Part shown: piece after piece, positions 1 to 8,713 of the stretch
How positions within the stretch are numbered: the stretch's first letter is position 1
Layout of the letters: every line of letters starts with the position of its first letter
From: Maritimibacter sp.
GTDB lineage: Bacteria; Pseudomonadota; Alphaproteobacteria; Rhodobacterales; Rhodobacteraceae
Length of the DNA stretch: 64,000 nucleotides
NCBI GenBank assembly: GCA_011389895.1
Contig: JAABTN010000010.1
Span: 28,639 to 92,638 of the forward strand
Reading direction: 5' to 3'
Position numbers and translations under genes: made by a program
Notes under the pieces: generated by a model
Told to the model about the DNA's origin: nothing
What the model saw: the letters and a program-made list of their open reading frames with translations, nothing else
Database searches by the model: none

Positions 1-862
1 AGATCAGTGTCAGAAGGCCGACGAGGATCATGGGAAGCGACAGGATCTGTCCCATTGTCAGCCCCATCTCGCCCAGCCGAAGCACGTAACCCATCGGGTT
101 GTCTGGCGTGATGAACTGCGCATCCGCCTGCCGGTAGAACTCGACAATCGTGCGTGCCAATCCGTAGCCGAGAAAGAACAGGCCCGCGAGCATGCCGGGG
201 CGTTTAAGCCATCCGCGCGCGAAGGCGAGGGTGAGGAGAACAAGGGCGAGGATCACGCCCTCAAGCCCCGCCTCGTAAAGTTGCGAGGGGTGGCGGGCAC
301 AGGGCGCGCCGGCCGTGGCGCAGGATTGCGCGGCGGGACCAGGGAAGACCACGCCCCAAGGGGCGTCGGTGGGCCGCCCCCAGAGCTCGGCGTTGATGAA
401 ATTCGCCACGCGGACAAGGCCGAGCGCGGGCGGCGTCGCGATGGCCAGCAGGTCGGCGACCGAAGCCGTGACCAGCCCGTGCTTGCGTGAAAACAGGATC
501 ACGCCCACGACCACCCCGAGAAACCCGCCGTGAAACGCCATGCCGCCTTGCCAGAGCTTCAGGATGTCGATCGGATTGGCGAGGTAATAGCCCGGTTGGT
601 AAAACAGAACGAAACCAAGCCGACCCCCGATGATGATACCCGCCACCATCCATGTCACCAGCTCTTCGAGCTGTGCCTTGGTCATCGCCGGATCCTGCGC
701 CCAGAGCCGGGGCCGGGTGATCGCCATGCGGATGATCCACCACCCGATGGTGATGCCCACGATGTAGCCAAGCGCATACCAGCGCAGGGCGAGATGCAGG
801 CCAAAGATGTCGATGGCAAGCGCCTCGGGCGAGATATCTGGGAACTGGATCGCGGCGAACAT
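1..862 (-). CDS. lgt: Prolipoprotein diacylglyceryl transferase (C-terminus cut by window edge)
   Basis: Transfers diacylglycerol from phosphatidylglycerol to the lipobox Cys of prelipoproteins in the inner membrane. I translated the minus strand from ATG at 862: 287 codons are open to the window edge, close to the family's full length, with many hydrophobic segments. Family signatures are visible: HGGFLG at about residue 111, RVANFINAELWGRP at 151-164 (essential Arg, Asn and Glu), HPSQLYE at about 191 and MGQILSLPM near the end. Divergent from ubiK, with about 140 bp between the two starts. Only the last residues and the stop are missing. Identification is firm. Confidence 0.95.
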   Translation of the reverse strand, partial: MFAAIQFPDISPEALAIDIFGLHLALRWYALGYIVGITIGWWIIRMAITRPRLWAQDPAMTKAQLEELVTWMVAGIIIGGRLGFVLFYQPGYYLANPIDILKLWQGGMAFHGGFLGVVVGVILFSRKHGLVTASVADLLAIATPPALGLVRVANFINAELWGRPTDAPWGVVFPGPAAQSCATAGAPCARHPSQLYEAGLEGVILALVLLTLAFARGWLKRPGMLAGLFFLGYGLARTIVEFYRQADAQFITPDNPMGYVLRLGEMGLTMGQILSLPMILVGLLTLI

Positions 863-1005
863 GGTTTGGTTGGTGCGACGGGGCCGCGCCGGTGTCAACG
901 GGGCGGTTGTGATTTCACCCGCGCGGGCGCATATTTCGGCGAGACGAAGTGTCCCGGCGTGCGGGAAACAGGCGATCCGACCCGGATCATGCAGGAGACG
1001 AGATT

Positions 1006-1314
1006 ATGCAGACACGAAACAAGGTCCTCGATGACCTGTCCCAACTGATGACGAACGCCATGGGCGTGGCACAGGGTGCCCGGACCGAGGCCGAGACGGC
1101 GATGAAAGGCATGATGGACCGCTGGTTGGCAGACCGCGATTTCGTCACCCGTGAAGAATTCGACGCGGTGCGGGCCATGGCGCAGAAGGCGCGCGAGGAA
1201 AACGAAGCGCTGAAGGCGCGGATCGAAGCGCTGGAAACGGCGGCAGCCCCCAGGGCAGGCGCGCGGTCGGCGGCGAAGACGACGACGAAACCCACCGCGA
1301 AGAAGAAAAGCTGA
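1006..1314 (+). CDS. ubiK: UbiK/BMFP-family ubiquinone biosynthesis accessory protein
   Basis: A 102-residue protein of the BMFP/UbiK family, which assists the Ubi complex in ubiquinone synthesis in proteobacteria (family knowledge). It has an N-terminal helix beginning MQTRNKVLDDLSQL, a coiled-coil centre (EEFDAVRAMAQKAREENEAL) and a Lys/Ala/Thr-rich tail ending in AKKKS, which is typical. I chose ATG 1006 because AGGAG lies just upstream; an ATG at 949 would add a non-conserved Arg-rich stretch. The stop overlaps the start of the next gene (TGATG), so the two are probably co-transcribed. Confidence 0.8.
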   Translation: MQTRNKVLDDLSQLMTNAMGVAQGARTEAETAMKGMMDRWLADRDFVTREEFDAVRAMAQKAREENEALKARIEALETAAAPRAGARSAAKTTTKPTAKKKS

Positions 1315-1796
1315 TGAAAGCCGCCGCGCGGTCCATCGCTGTGCTCGCACTTGCGCTGATCATGGGGGGGCACGCCGCCCCGGCTTCTGCCTGTGACCTG
1401 CCTGCAAATGCCGCCGGGCTGATGGCCGCCACGGGGGCCGAGATCAACGCGGTGCGCCAACAGAACGGGCGCAAGGTTCTGCGCCGCAGTGCGCAACTGG
1501 ATCAGGCCGCGCAACGCCACGCCTGCTGGATGTCGGTGCAGAACAAGTTCAGCCACCAAGGGGCGCGCGGGTCCAAACCCCGCGACCGGATCGCGGCGAC
1601 CGGGTATCGCGCCCGGCTCACGTCCGAGAACATCGCCTCAGGGCAGACCAGCGGGCCACAGGTTGTGGCCGAATGGATGGCCTCGCAAGGCCACCGGGCC
1701 AACATCCTGCGCGACAAGGTGTCTGATTACGGGATCGGCGTGGCGCTTTTGCAGGGGCGCCCGGTGTGGGTCATGGTCTACGCCCAGCCACGTTAG
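1314..1796 (+). CDS. Secreted CAP (SCP/PR-1-like) domain protein
   Basis: A 160-residue exported protein. Residues 1-26 look like a Sec signal peptide (charged start, hydrophobic core, AxA end at PASA). The rest is one CAP domain: the RHACWMS helix, the FSHQG motif, SENIASG, the VAEWMASQGHRANIL core with the conserved HR, and a C-terminal WVMVYAQP strand. CAP proteins of bacteria act outside the cytoplasm, and their biochemical role is mostly unknown. The ATG overlaps the ubiK stop. It could be bound to the cell wall or free in the periplasm; the sequence does not say which. Confidence 0.85.
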   Translation: MKAAARSIAVLALALIMGGHAAPASACDLPANAAGLMAATGAEINAVRQQNGRKVLRRSAQLDQAAQRHACWMSVQNKFSHQGARGSKPRDRIAATGYRARLTSENIASGQTSGPQVVAEWMASQGHRANILRDKVSDYGIGVALLQGRPVWVMVYAQPR

Positions 1797-1898
1797 GGCG
1801 GGTCAGATTGTTGTAATAGGGAAGGATCGCCGCGTATTTTCGGGGTGAGCCCCGCCCAAAATGTGCGAAACGTCCTGACTGGCGCGCACGCCCCCTGC

Positions 1899-2702
1899 TT
1901 ACCGCAGGATCGGCGGTTTGCCCGGATCGCTGCCCGATGCCTTGCGCTCGGGGCTCTCTGGCTCTTCCGCGCGTGGCAGATCGAACCGTAGGCCCGTGCG
2001 GTCGATCTTCGCCATCGCCGGGTCGCTGGCGGCAAAGAAAGCCACGTCGAGCCGATACTCCACCCCCGAGAATGTCAGCGCCTCTTGCGCCGCGCGCGCG
2101 AGCGCCGGTTCCGCCCCATCGCGGGCGTCGGCAAAGGCCAGCACCAGCCCGGAGGTGCCATCGTCATGGACCGCGCGCACCAGCGTCGCATGGGCCGCGA
2201 TCCCGGCTGCCGTGGCCAGCTTTTCCGACAACCCGGTGATGAACCTGTCGGGCAGGCCGGTTGGGGCCTCAAGCGCGCGGATCTGCCCATCGACCTCTTC
2301 CGGCGCGGGCCCCAGCGTTTCGGCGAGCCAATCGACAGCGGCCGGCGGGATCAGGATCGAAGAGGGCGCGCCAAGGTTCACGCCTAGCCCAAGCCCGGAG
2401 CCCGCCATCATCGCCGCGATCACCCGCCCGGGGAGCGCCGCATAGGGGGCGGCACCCTCGGCAAAGGCCGAAAGCCGGTCTTCGCGATCGAAGGCGAGCA
2501 CGTATTGGTCGGGGGGCACGTCTTCTTCGGTTTCAAGATCGAGCACCTCGGGGTCGAGGTGGTCGCCGCGCGGTTCCGTTTTCAGCATCAGGAACAGCTC
2601 GCCATCCGCGAGGCGTTCGTAGAATGCCAGCCGCGCCGCGTCATCATCGAGGTTGGCCTGCATCGCCGCATGGGCCCGGTCGAGCCGCGTTTCGTCGTTC
2701 AT
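1899..2702 (-). CDS. SseB-family protein
   Basis: A 267-residue cytoplasmic protein with an SseB N-terminal-type domain: an acidic start (MNDETRLDRAHAAM), then ADGELFLML, a VLAFDREDRLSAFAEG strand-turn and the alanine-rich middle of the family. A second half (about 130-250) resembles the SseB C-terminal domain. SseB proteins were named for rhodanese enhancement, but their molecular role is poorly defined. The ATG at 2702 overlaps the stop of the glycosylase gene upstream (ATGA), so they are translationally coupled. The C-terminal 20 residues are charged and Pro-rich. Confidence 0.7.
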   Translation of the reverse strand: MNDETRLDRAHAAMQANLDDDAARLAFYERLADGELFLMLKTEPRGDHLDPEVLDLETEEDVPPDQYVLAFDREDRLSAFAEGAAPYAALPGRVIAAMMAGSGLGLGVNLGAPSSILIPPAAVDWLAETLGPAPEEVDGQIRALEAPTGLPDRFITGLSEKLATAAGIAAHATLVRAVHDDGTSGLVLAFADARDGAEPALARAAQEALTFSGVEYRLDVAFFAASDPAMAKIDRTGLRFDLPRAEEPESPERKASGSDPGKPPILR

Positions 2703-3283
2703 CCGATCACCTCCGCCACCCGGGCGCGCAGGACCGGCAAAAGCTCGTCCTCGAACCACGGGTTTTTCTTCAGCCACCCGGTATTGCGCCATGACGGGTG
2801 AGGCAAGGGGATAATCCGCGGGCCGTGCGCGCGCCAGCCCGCGACCACTTCGGTCACTGGACGGGGCGGGCCGGGGAGGTGGCGTTTGTGGGCATAGCCG
2901 CCGATTACCAGCGTGAGGCGGGGCGACAGAACGGTGTCCACCGCGTCGCCCCATGTGTCGGCACAGATCCGGGGCGGGGGCAGGTCCGCGCCGCGCGCGT
3001 CATATCCCGGAAAGCAGAACGCCATTGGCGTGATCGCAATGCGGTCGCGGTCATAAAACGTGTCGCGGTCCACCCCCATCCAGTCGCGCAGCCTGTCGCC
3101 CGAGGGGTCGTTGAAAGGCAGACCGCTCTCATGCACCCGGGCCCCCGGCGCCTGCCCGATGATGCGCAGCCGCGCAGCGGTGGAAAACCAGACCACGGGG
3201 CGCGGAGAATGCGCCGTTTTGGTGGCGGCAAAGCTGTCAGCGCAGAGACGGCATGCGGCGATTTCACGGTCAAGTGCTCTCAT
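2699..3283 (-). CDS. Uracil-DNA glycosylase superfamily protein (family 4/5-like)
   Basis: Removes uracil from DNA by base excision, or is a close relative of such enzymes. The 194 residues show an N-terminal CRLC pair (IAACRLCADSF), the water-activating motif IIGQAPG, FNDPSGDRLRDWMG, and the C-terminal PLPHPSWRN motif that corresponds to the HPSP-type loop. The first Cys pair is present but I do not see the full four-Cys iron-sulphur set, so assignment to family 4 is not certain. First gene of a two-gene minus-strand unit with the SseB-like gene. Confidence 0.8.
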   Translation of the reverse strand: MRALDREIAACRLCADSFAATKTAHSPRPVVWFSTAARLRIIGQAPGARVHESGLPFNDPSGDRLRDWMGVDRDTFYDRDRIAITPMAFCFPGYDARGADLPPPRICADTWGDAVDTVLSPRLTLVIGGYAHKRHLPGPPRPVTEVVAGWRAHGPRIIPLPHPSWRNTGWLKKNPWFEDELLPVLRARVAEVIG

Positions 3284-3330
3284 ACAAAGCAGTTTATCTG
3301 TGGCGTGAATGAAAACAATCCGTGGTGTGA

Positions 3331-3376
3331 GTCGAAATTTTCCATGGATTGCCCTTTGAACCGCCCCAATTTCGAC
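3331..3376. promoter_or_regulatory. Inverted repeat in the divergent glycosylase/Hint intergenic region
   Basis: GTCGAAATT at 3331-3339 is matched by AATTTCGAC at 3368-3376, a perfect 9-bp inverted repeat with a 28-bp spacer. It lies in the 212-bp AT-richer gap (3284-3495) between two divergent genes, so it may be a bipartite operator. No protein is assigned to it. Confidence 0.3.
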
Positions 3377-3495
3377 ATCACCACCCGGTTAATTTTGCCC
3401 ACGGATACGTCGTCGGACAAAGCGCGAAACGAAGCGCCCGATGTCGTCTCCCGCGTAACGAGTGCCATGCGTTTTGACGCGGAAACGCCACGGAT

Positions 3496-4578
3496 GTGAA
3501 AATGACCACGAGCAGGCTGAACGCTTATTACATCGGCACCTTCGCCGAACTGGACCTTGCAGAAGGGGAAACGGTCGCCAAGACCGCTGGTCGGCTTGTC
3601 GGGTATCGGCTGGGCGATGCGACGCACCCGGCCCATTCGCGCGAAGTCACGGTCTTCATGGATCGCTCAGATGACGATGGCACCGATCGGCTTACATTTG
3701 GTGGCGAAACCGCAGATGTGCTTGCCTCCCTGCACGTCTCGGTGCGCCTGTCCTACATGGATCGTCAGACCGACACCACATGGATGGTGGTGTTGCAGGA
3801 TGGCGCGGGCCGGGTGTTTCTGACCCCCTTCGCGGATGGATCGGACTTCTCGGAAAGCTTGGTGGAAAAGCCGATCCGGACCATCGAGGTCGAGACGATC
3901 ACCGGCGAACATTACCGCGCTGCCATGCGCAATCTCGCCAACAGGGGCTATGTCTGTTTCGGGTCGGACACCCGGATCCAGACCCCGCTTGGCCCGCAAA
4001 AGGTCGTTCGGCTGAAGCCCGGCGACATGGTCGATACCATTGATCACGGCCCGCAACCGATCCGTTGGGTCGCGATGCGCCGTATGGGCCCGCTTGAGTT
4101 GCGCGCCCATCCCGAGGTGCGTCCGATCCGGGTGCGCAAGGGCGCGTTGGGCGGGGGCTTGCCAGAACGCGATGTGCTCCTGTCCCCGCAGCACAAGGTT
4201 TTGGTGCGCTCCCGGCTGGCCATGCAGATGTTCGGCACGCCCGAGGTTCTCGTGCCGGTGCGCGCGCTTTTGGGTGTGCCCGGGGTCGAGGTGGCCAAGG
4301 ACGTGGGCGGCGTGATCTATGTCCACCTGCTGTTTGACCGGCACGAGGTGATCATCGCCGATGGTGCGCCGATGGAAAGCCTGTTTCTGGGCGCCGGCGC
4401 GCGCGAGGCCGTGGGGGACGCGGCCCTTGCGGAAATCCGGACTATCCTGCCCGACTTGGTCGAGACCATGGAAACCGGTCTTGGCGACCCGGCGCGCCCG
4501 CTGACCGACCCCGACCGGGCCGAGGTCATGGGTCAGACCCACGTGCGCCGCAAGGTGCCCTTGGTCCACGGGTTCTGA
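3496..4578 (+). CDS. Hint (Hedgehog/intein) domain protein
   Basis: A 360-residue protein of a type common in Rhodobacteraceae. Residues 1-150 are an unassigned beta-rich region. From about 152 a Hint domain starts with the nucleophile-position Cys in YVCFGSDTRI (C154), followed by a LKPGDMVDT loop, the HKVLVRS block (about 235), and the late HLLFDRHEVIIADG block. There is no C-terminal HN-plus-extein, so this looks like a stand-alone autoprocessing domain rather than a splicing intein. Start is GTG at 3496, or ATG at 3502; neither has a strong ribosome site. Biological role unknown. Confidence 0.8.
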   Translation: MKMTTSRLNAYYIGTFAELDLAEGETVAKTAGRLVGYRLGDATHPAHSREVTVFMDRSDDDGTDRLTFGGETADVLASLHVSVRLSYMDRQTDTTWMVVLQDGAGRVFLTPFADGSDFSESLVEKPIRTIEVETITGEHYRAAMRNLANRGYVCFGSDTRIQTPLGPQKVVRLKPGDMVDTIDHGPQPIRWVAMRRMGPLELRAHPEVRPIRVRKGALGGGLPERDVLLSPQHKVLVRSRLAMQMFGTPEVLVPVRALLGVPGVEVAKDVGGVIYVHLLFDRHEVIIADGAPMESLFLGAGAREAVGDAALAEIRTILPDLVETMETGLGDPARPLTDPDRAEVMGQTHVRRKVPLVHGF

Positions 4579-4691
4579 ACCGCCCGCCGTGCGGTCGCGA
4601 CCTTACCCCCACGCCCACCCATATCGCCTTTGTCATTGAGCCAAGCCCCCGGTTTCGCTAGGTGAAAGCTAAGTGACAGGGAATTGGGCCC

Positions 4692-5990
4692 ATGTATCGC
4701 GTCTGGAATTTCATCACCGCCTATTCGGCGCTTCTTGTGAGCGGGGCCATTGTCGCGCTTGTCTGGGCCAATGTCGCCCCGGCGAGCTACCTGCATTTCG
4801 TGGAATACCCGGTTTGGTTCAACCCGTGGATCGGGGTCGATGTTCATAGCTGGACCCGCGCGCTGGGCGCGGCGGCACATGCCTATGAGATCGGCGATGT
4901 CGAAAAGGTGGTCACGCTGCACTACCTCGTCAACGATATCGTCATGGCGCTGTTTTTCGCGATGGCGGGGAAAGAGGTCTGGGAGGCGCTGATCCTGAAA
5001 AACGGTGCGCTTCGGGGCCGGAAGGCCGCGACGCCGATGGTTGCGACCGCCGGGGGCATGGTCGGGCCGATCGTGGTCTATCTCGGTCTCGCCACGCTCA
5101 TGGGGTCCGACACCTATGACGCGGTGGTCAATGGCTGGGCCGTGCCCACGGCGACCGACATCGCCCTGTCTTTTATCATCGGGCGGATGGTGTTCGGGGC
5201 CGGGCATCCGGCGGTCCGGTTCCTTTTGCTTCTCGCGGTGGCTGATGATGCGGCGGGGCTTTTGATCCTCACCGTGTTCTATCCCTCGGGTGCGCTTGCG
5301 CCCGCGTGGCTGCTTTTGTCGGTCGGGGCGAGCGTTTTTGTCTATGTCGCTTTCAATGCCCTGCCGCGCCGCATGGATCGGGGCGACCAGATGCGGCGGC
5401 GTTCGACATGGGTGCGCAAGCATCTTCGGTGGTATCCCTATGCGCTTGCCGGGCTGATCAGCCTGTTTGCCTTCACGCAATCCGGGCTGCACCCGGCGCT
5501 GGGCCTGTTGCCGGTGATCCCGGCGATCCCCCATGCCGACCGCGCCTTCGGCGTGTTCGCGGATGCAGAGCGGCATTTGCACGACATCCTGAACCAGATG
5601 CAGCATGCGCTGACCATCCCGGTCGAGATCATCCTGTTCGTCTTCGGGCTTGTGAATGCCGGGGTCGCTTTTGCCGCGATCTCGGGGCCGTCCTGGCCGG
5701 TGCTGGGCGGGCTGGTGATCGGAAAGCCGCTGGGCATCTTCCTGTTCGGGGCCTTTGCGGCCCATGTCCTGCGCCTGGGGTTGCCCGAGGGGATGCGGAC
5801 CGTTGATCTGGTGGTGATCGGCTTCACCGCTGCCATCGGGTTCACCTTTGCGCTGTTCATGGCCGGTGTCGCGTTCGAGCCGGGAGAGGTGCGTGATGCG
5901 GCGAAATGGGGTGCGCTTTTGAGTTTCGGGGCGGTGATCCCCGCGATCTTGCTTGGTCAATTGTCAGGCATTCGGAAACAAAACCGCTGA
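4692..5990 (+). CDS. nhaA: Na+/H+ antiporter NhaA
   Basis: Exports Na+ in exchange for H+ at the inner membrane, for pH and salt homeostasis. The 432 residues form about 12 hydrophobic segments. Functional motifs of the family are present: VPTATDIALSF with the conserved Asp, and VADDAAGLLILTVFY carrying the paired Asp residues that bind ions (D163/D164 in the E. coli protein). It is about 40 residues longer than the E. coli protein, mostly in a charged loop (about 225-245, PRRMDRGDQMRRR). Monocistronic by spacing. Confidence 0.93.
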   Translation: MYRVWNFITAYSALLVSGAIVALVWANVAPASYLHFVEYPVWFNPWIGVDVHSWTRALGAAAHAYEIGDVEKVVTLHYLVNDIVMALFFAMAGKEVWEALILKNGALRGRKAATPMVATAGGMVGPIVVYLGLATLMGSDTYDAVVNGWAVPTATDIALSFIIGRMVFGAGHPAVRFLLLLAVADDAAGLLILTVFYPSGALAPAWLLLSVGASVFVYVAFNALPRRMDRGDQMRRRSTWVRKHLRWYPYALAGLISLFAFTQSGLHPALGLLPVIPAIPHADRAFGVFADAERHLHDILNQMQHALTIPVEIILFVFGLVNAGVAFAAISGPSWPVLGGLVIGKPLGIFLFGAFAAHVLRLGLPEGMRTVDLVVIGFTAAIGFTFALFMAGVAFEPGEVRDAAKWGALLSFGAVIPAILLGQLSGIRKQNR

Positions 5991-6079
5991 CTTGCGCGGG
6001 TTTTCGGCCCATTGTTTACCGAATCGGGGCAAAGCACGGGGAGTTTCGTCAAATTTGCGCCTATTTCGGTGACAAGTCG

Positions 6080-6109
6080 TTGTAAAACAGGGGCCTGATC
6101 CGACATAAT
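6080..6109 (+). promoter_or_regulatory. Candidate sigma-70 promoter upstream of kpsT
   Basis: TTGTAA (6080-6085) and CATAAT (6104-6109) are separated by 18 bp, about 85 bp upstream of the kpsT start. The match is 4/6 and 5/6 to the consensus hexamers. The surrounding 200-bp gap is AT-richer than its neighbours and has no gene. Confidence 0.4.
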
Positions 6110-6194
6110 ACTGCCTAAGTGGGCGTTTATGACTCATCGTTAACAAAACCCGGATAGACGGGGTGTCGAGGCAGTCAGCAGTCACGGGGTTCGA

Positions 6195-6854
6195 ATGATC
6201 GAATTCGACAACGTATCAAAGTCCTATTGGACCGGACAAAAGCGCAAGGTCATCCTTGACCATGCGTCGTTTCGCGTTGAGCTGGGCAATTCGCTTGGTA
6301 TCCTCGCGCCGAACGGGACCGGCAAGACGACGATCATCAACATGATGGCGGGGCTTGAAAAGCCCGACGAGGGGGCCGTGCGCAGCACCTCGCGCGTGTC
6401 ATTCCCGCTTGGCTTCATGGGCGGCGTCGTGGCAAAGCTGTCGGCCAAGGAAAACGCCCGCTACATCGCGCGGCTCTACGGTCTGGACCCGGATTATATC
6501 GAGGCGTTCACGCGGTGGCTGTGCGGGCTTGAAGAATACTATGATTTCCCGCTCGGCACCTATTCGTCCGGGATGAAGGCGCGGTTCACCTTTGCTCTGC
6601 TGCTCGCGCTTGATTTTGACATCTACCTGATCGACGAAGGCATGCCGCAGACCACTGATGCCGAGTTTAACCGGAAGGCCGGAGATGTGCTGCGCCAGCG
6701 GTTGGAAAGTGCGACCGTGGTGATCGTCTCGCATCAGGCCGATACGCTCGAAAAATTCTGTCGATCCGCTGGCGTGCTGCTCAACGGGCAGCTTTTCATG
6801 TTCGACTCCTTGGAAGAAGCGAAACAGCTCTATGACTACTCCACCCAAGGCTAA
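6195..6854 (+). CDS. kpsT: Capsular polysaccharide export ABC transporter, ATPase (KpsT/CtrD type)
   Basis: The nucleotide-binding subunit that powers export of capsule or related polysaccharide across the inner membrane. 219 residues, the usual length. Walker A is LAPNGTGKTT (about 37-46), the signature is YSSGMKAR, and Walker B with its catalytic Glu is DIYLIDEGM, all in the polysaccharide-exporter form. The membrane partner KpsM is not next to it in this window. Its 3' end overlaps the kpsE start by 23 bp, implying coupled translation. Confidence 0.88.
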   Translation: MIEFDNVSKSYWTGQKRKVILDHASFRVELGNSLGILAPNGTGKTTIINMMAGLEKPDEGAVRSTSRVSFPLGFMGGVVAKLSAKENARYIARLYGLDPDYIEAFTRWLCGLEEYYDFPLGTYSSGMKARFTFALLLALDFDIYLIDEGMPQTTDAEFNRKAGDVLRQRLESATVVIVSHQADTLEKFCRSAGVLLNGQLFMFDSLEEAKQLYDYSTQG

Positions 6855-8613
6855 GAAATTCCGCATCCGCCGCCCCGGCGGCGCGACTCCGCCCGAGGGC
6901 GAACAGGGGGCCGCACCCGCGACCCCGGCACGCCCCGAGGCGCATGAGCGGCCCGAGGCGACGCAGGGCACCGGCGGCGCCGAGCAACCCCGCCAGCCGC
7001 GCGAGTTGAATGCAATGGAGCAGCTCGCCATGGGCGGGCGCGAAGACGGGTTCGGCGACCAGCCGTTCCCCGGGTCTGCCGCCGCCCAAACCGCCAACAG
7101 CGCAAACCCCGGGCGCCCCGGCGCAGAGCAGGCCGATGACGGCCCCGCGCCCGAGGTCGAGATCGCGGCGATCAAGCAAGAGGGTCTGACCGGGCGACAG
7201 CTTCGCATGGCGCGCCGGGTGGCGCAGAAACACGGGCTTCCCGCGACATCGGATTATGACGCCGTGCGCCTGTTGCGCAAAGCCGGGATTGATCCGTTTC
7301 AGGCCGCCAACATGCTGCAACTCGTGTCCGGCGCGGATGATCCGGACCCGCGCGCGCAAGATCAGGCCGCCGTTCCCGCGACCCAGCAAAAGGTGCAATT
7401 GCCGCAAACCATGCAGGCGGGCGGGGCGCAGGTGCCCTCGACCAACGTGCTCGACGCCGCCGACCGGGCCGCATCCATCCAAGAGATGCAGGAAGACATC
7501 GTGCGCCGCCGCCGCAAGAAGCTCGTGCTTCTCGCGACCCGGCTGGCCGCCTTCGTGCTTTTGCCGACCTTCATCGCGGCATGGTATTTCTACGTCGTCG
7601 CCACGCCCATGTATGCGACCAAGTCGGAATTCGTGATCCAGAAGGCCGAGAGCGGCGGCACGGCGATGTCGAGCCTGTTTGCAGGCTCCGGTATGGCCAC
7701 GAGCCAGGATTCGATCACGGTGCAAAGTTACCTCACCTCGCGCGACGCGATGCTGCGTCTCGATGCGGACCTTGGCTACAAGGAGCATTTCTCGGACCCG
7801 TCGATCGACCCGATCCAACGGCTTGACGCGTCTGCGACCAATGAAGAGGCCTTCAAGGTCTACAAACGGAACGTAAAGATCGGCTATGACCCGACCGAAG
7901 GTATCGTGAAGCTTGAGGTTGTCGCGGCCTCGCCCGAAGCCTCGGCAGCCTTTTCCGAGGCGCTGATCACCTATGCCGAAGAGCGGGTCGACAACCTGAC
8001 CCAACGCTTGCGGGCTGACCAGATGGCCGGGGCGATCGAAAGTTACGAAGATGCCGAAACCCGCATGCTTGAAGCGCAGGCCGAGGTGCTTGATCTGCAA
8101 GAAAGCATGGGAATTTTCGACGCCACCTCGGACGCAAGCTCGATCATGACGCAGGTCAACACCTTCGAGACCCAGCTTCAGCAAAAGAAACTGCAACTCG
8201 ACCAGCTTCTCGACAACGCGCGCCCGAACCAGGCGCGGGTCGAAGGGGTGCGCGGCGATATCGGGCGGCTTGAAGAGCTGGTGGCGGAACTGCGCGCCCG
8301 GTTGACCGAGACTGACGCGGCCGGAGGCACCCGCAGCTTGGCGTCGGAATCCGGTCGGCTGGCGATCGCGCAAACCAATCTCGAAACCCGCACGGCGCTT
8401 ATGCAACAGGCGTTGCAGCAGCTTGAGACCGCGCGGATCGAGGCAAACAAGCAGACCCGCTACCTTGAGATGGGCGTGCATCCGGTGGCTCCGGATCAGC
8501 CGACCTATCCCCGGGCGTTCGAGAATACGCTCTTGGCCTTCCTCGTTTTCGCGGGGATTTACCTGATGATCTCGATCACCGCGTCGATCCTGCGCGAACA
8601 GGTCACCAGCTGA
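6832..8613 (+). CDS. kpsE: Capsule export inner-membrane protein (KpsE/Wzz-like) with long N-terminal extension
   Basis: A polysaccharide co-polymerase-type protein bridging the inner membrane and periplasm. 593 residues against roughly 380 for E. coli KpsE. The excess is N-terminal: residues 1-230 are cytoplasmic, rich in Pro, Ala and Gln, with one helical block (about 119-165, LTGRQLRMARRVAQKHGL...). A basic RRRRKK stretch precedes the first membrane helix (about 231-255). A periplasmic region with long coiled coils (about 365-550) follows, and a second membrane helix lies at 568-588. The gene overlaps kpsT. Confidence 0.83.
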   Translation: MTTPPKAKKFRIRRPGGATPPEGEQGAAPATPARPEAHERPEATQGTGGAEQPRQPRELNAMEQLAMGGREDGFGDQPFPGSAAAQTANSANPGRPGAEQADDGPAPEVEIAAIKQEGLTGRQLRMARRVAQKHGLPATSDYDAVRLLRKAGIDPFQAANMLQLVSGADDPDPRAQDQAAVPATQQKVQLPQTMQAGGAQVPSTNVLDAADRAASIQEMQEDIVRRRRKKLVLLATRLAAFVLLPTFIAAWYFYVVATPMYATKSEFVIQKAESGGTAMSSLFAGSGMATSQDSITVQSYLTSRDAMLRLDADLGYKEHFSDPSIDPIQRLDASATNEEAFKVYKRNVKIGYDPTEGIVKLEVVAASPEASAAFSEALITYAEERVDNLTQRLRADQMAGAIESYEDAETRMLEAQAEVLDLQESMGIFDATSDASSIMTQVNTFETQLQQKKLQLDQLLDNARPNQARVEGVRGDIGRLEELVAELRARLTETDAAGGTRSLASESGRLAIAQTNLETRTALMQQALQQLETARIEANKQTRYLEMGVHPVAPDQPTYPRAFENTLLAFLVFAGIYLMISITASILREQVTS

Positions 8614-8625
8614 CGAGACCCCTGG

Positions 8626-8650
8626 CGCGCCGGCCTATTGGCCCGGCGCG
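8626..8650. terminator. GC-rich hairpin after kpsE
   Basis: CGCGCCGG (8626-8633) pairs with CCGGCGCG (8643-8650), and further CC/GG pairing is possible in the loop. It lies 13 bp after the kpsE stop, with no U-run. Probable terminator or 3' end stabiliser. Confidence 0.5.
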
Positions 8651-8713
8651 TCATGAAAGCGATTGCATTCACGGGTCCGCGCGCTAGCGTTCCCCCAGCA
8701 AAAGGGGATCGCG

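Noticed and set aside
261..743. A 160-residue minus-strand frame in the lgt region
   Set aside because: It is out of frame with lgt, whose signature motifs are complete in the frame starting at 862.
3952..4400. Intein in the Hint protein
   Set aside because: No C-terminal His-Asn splice site and no second extein; the domain is at the C-terminus of its host.
4533..5960. A 475-residue open frame on the minus strand opposite nhaA
   Set aside because: Arg/His/Pro/Asp-rich shadow composition typical of antisense of a GC-rich gene; nhaA on the other strand is certain.
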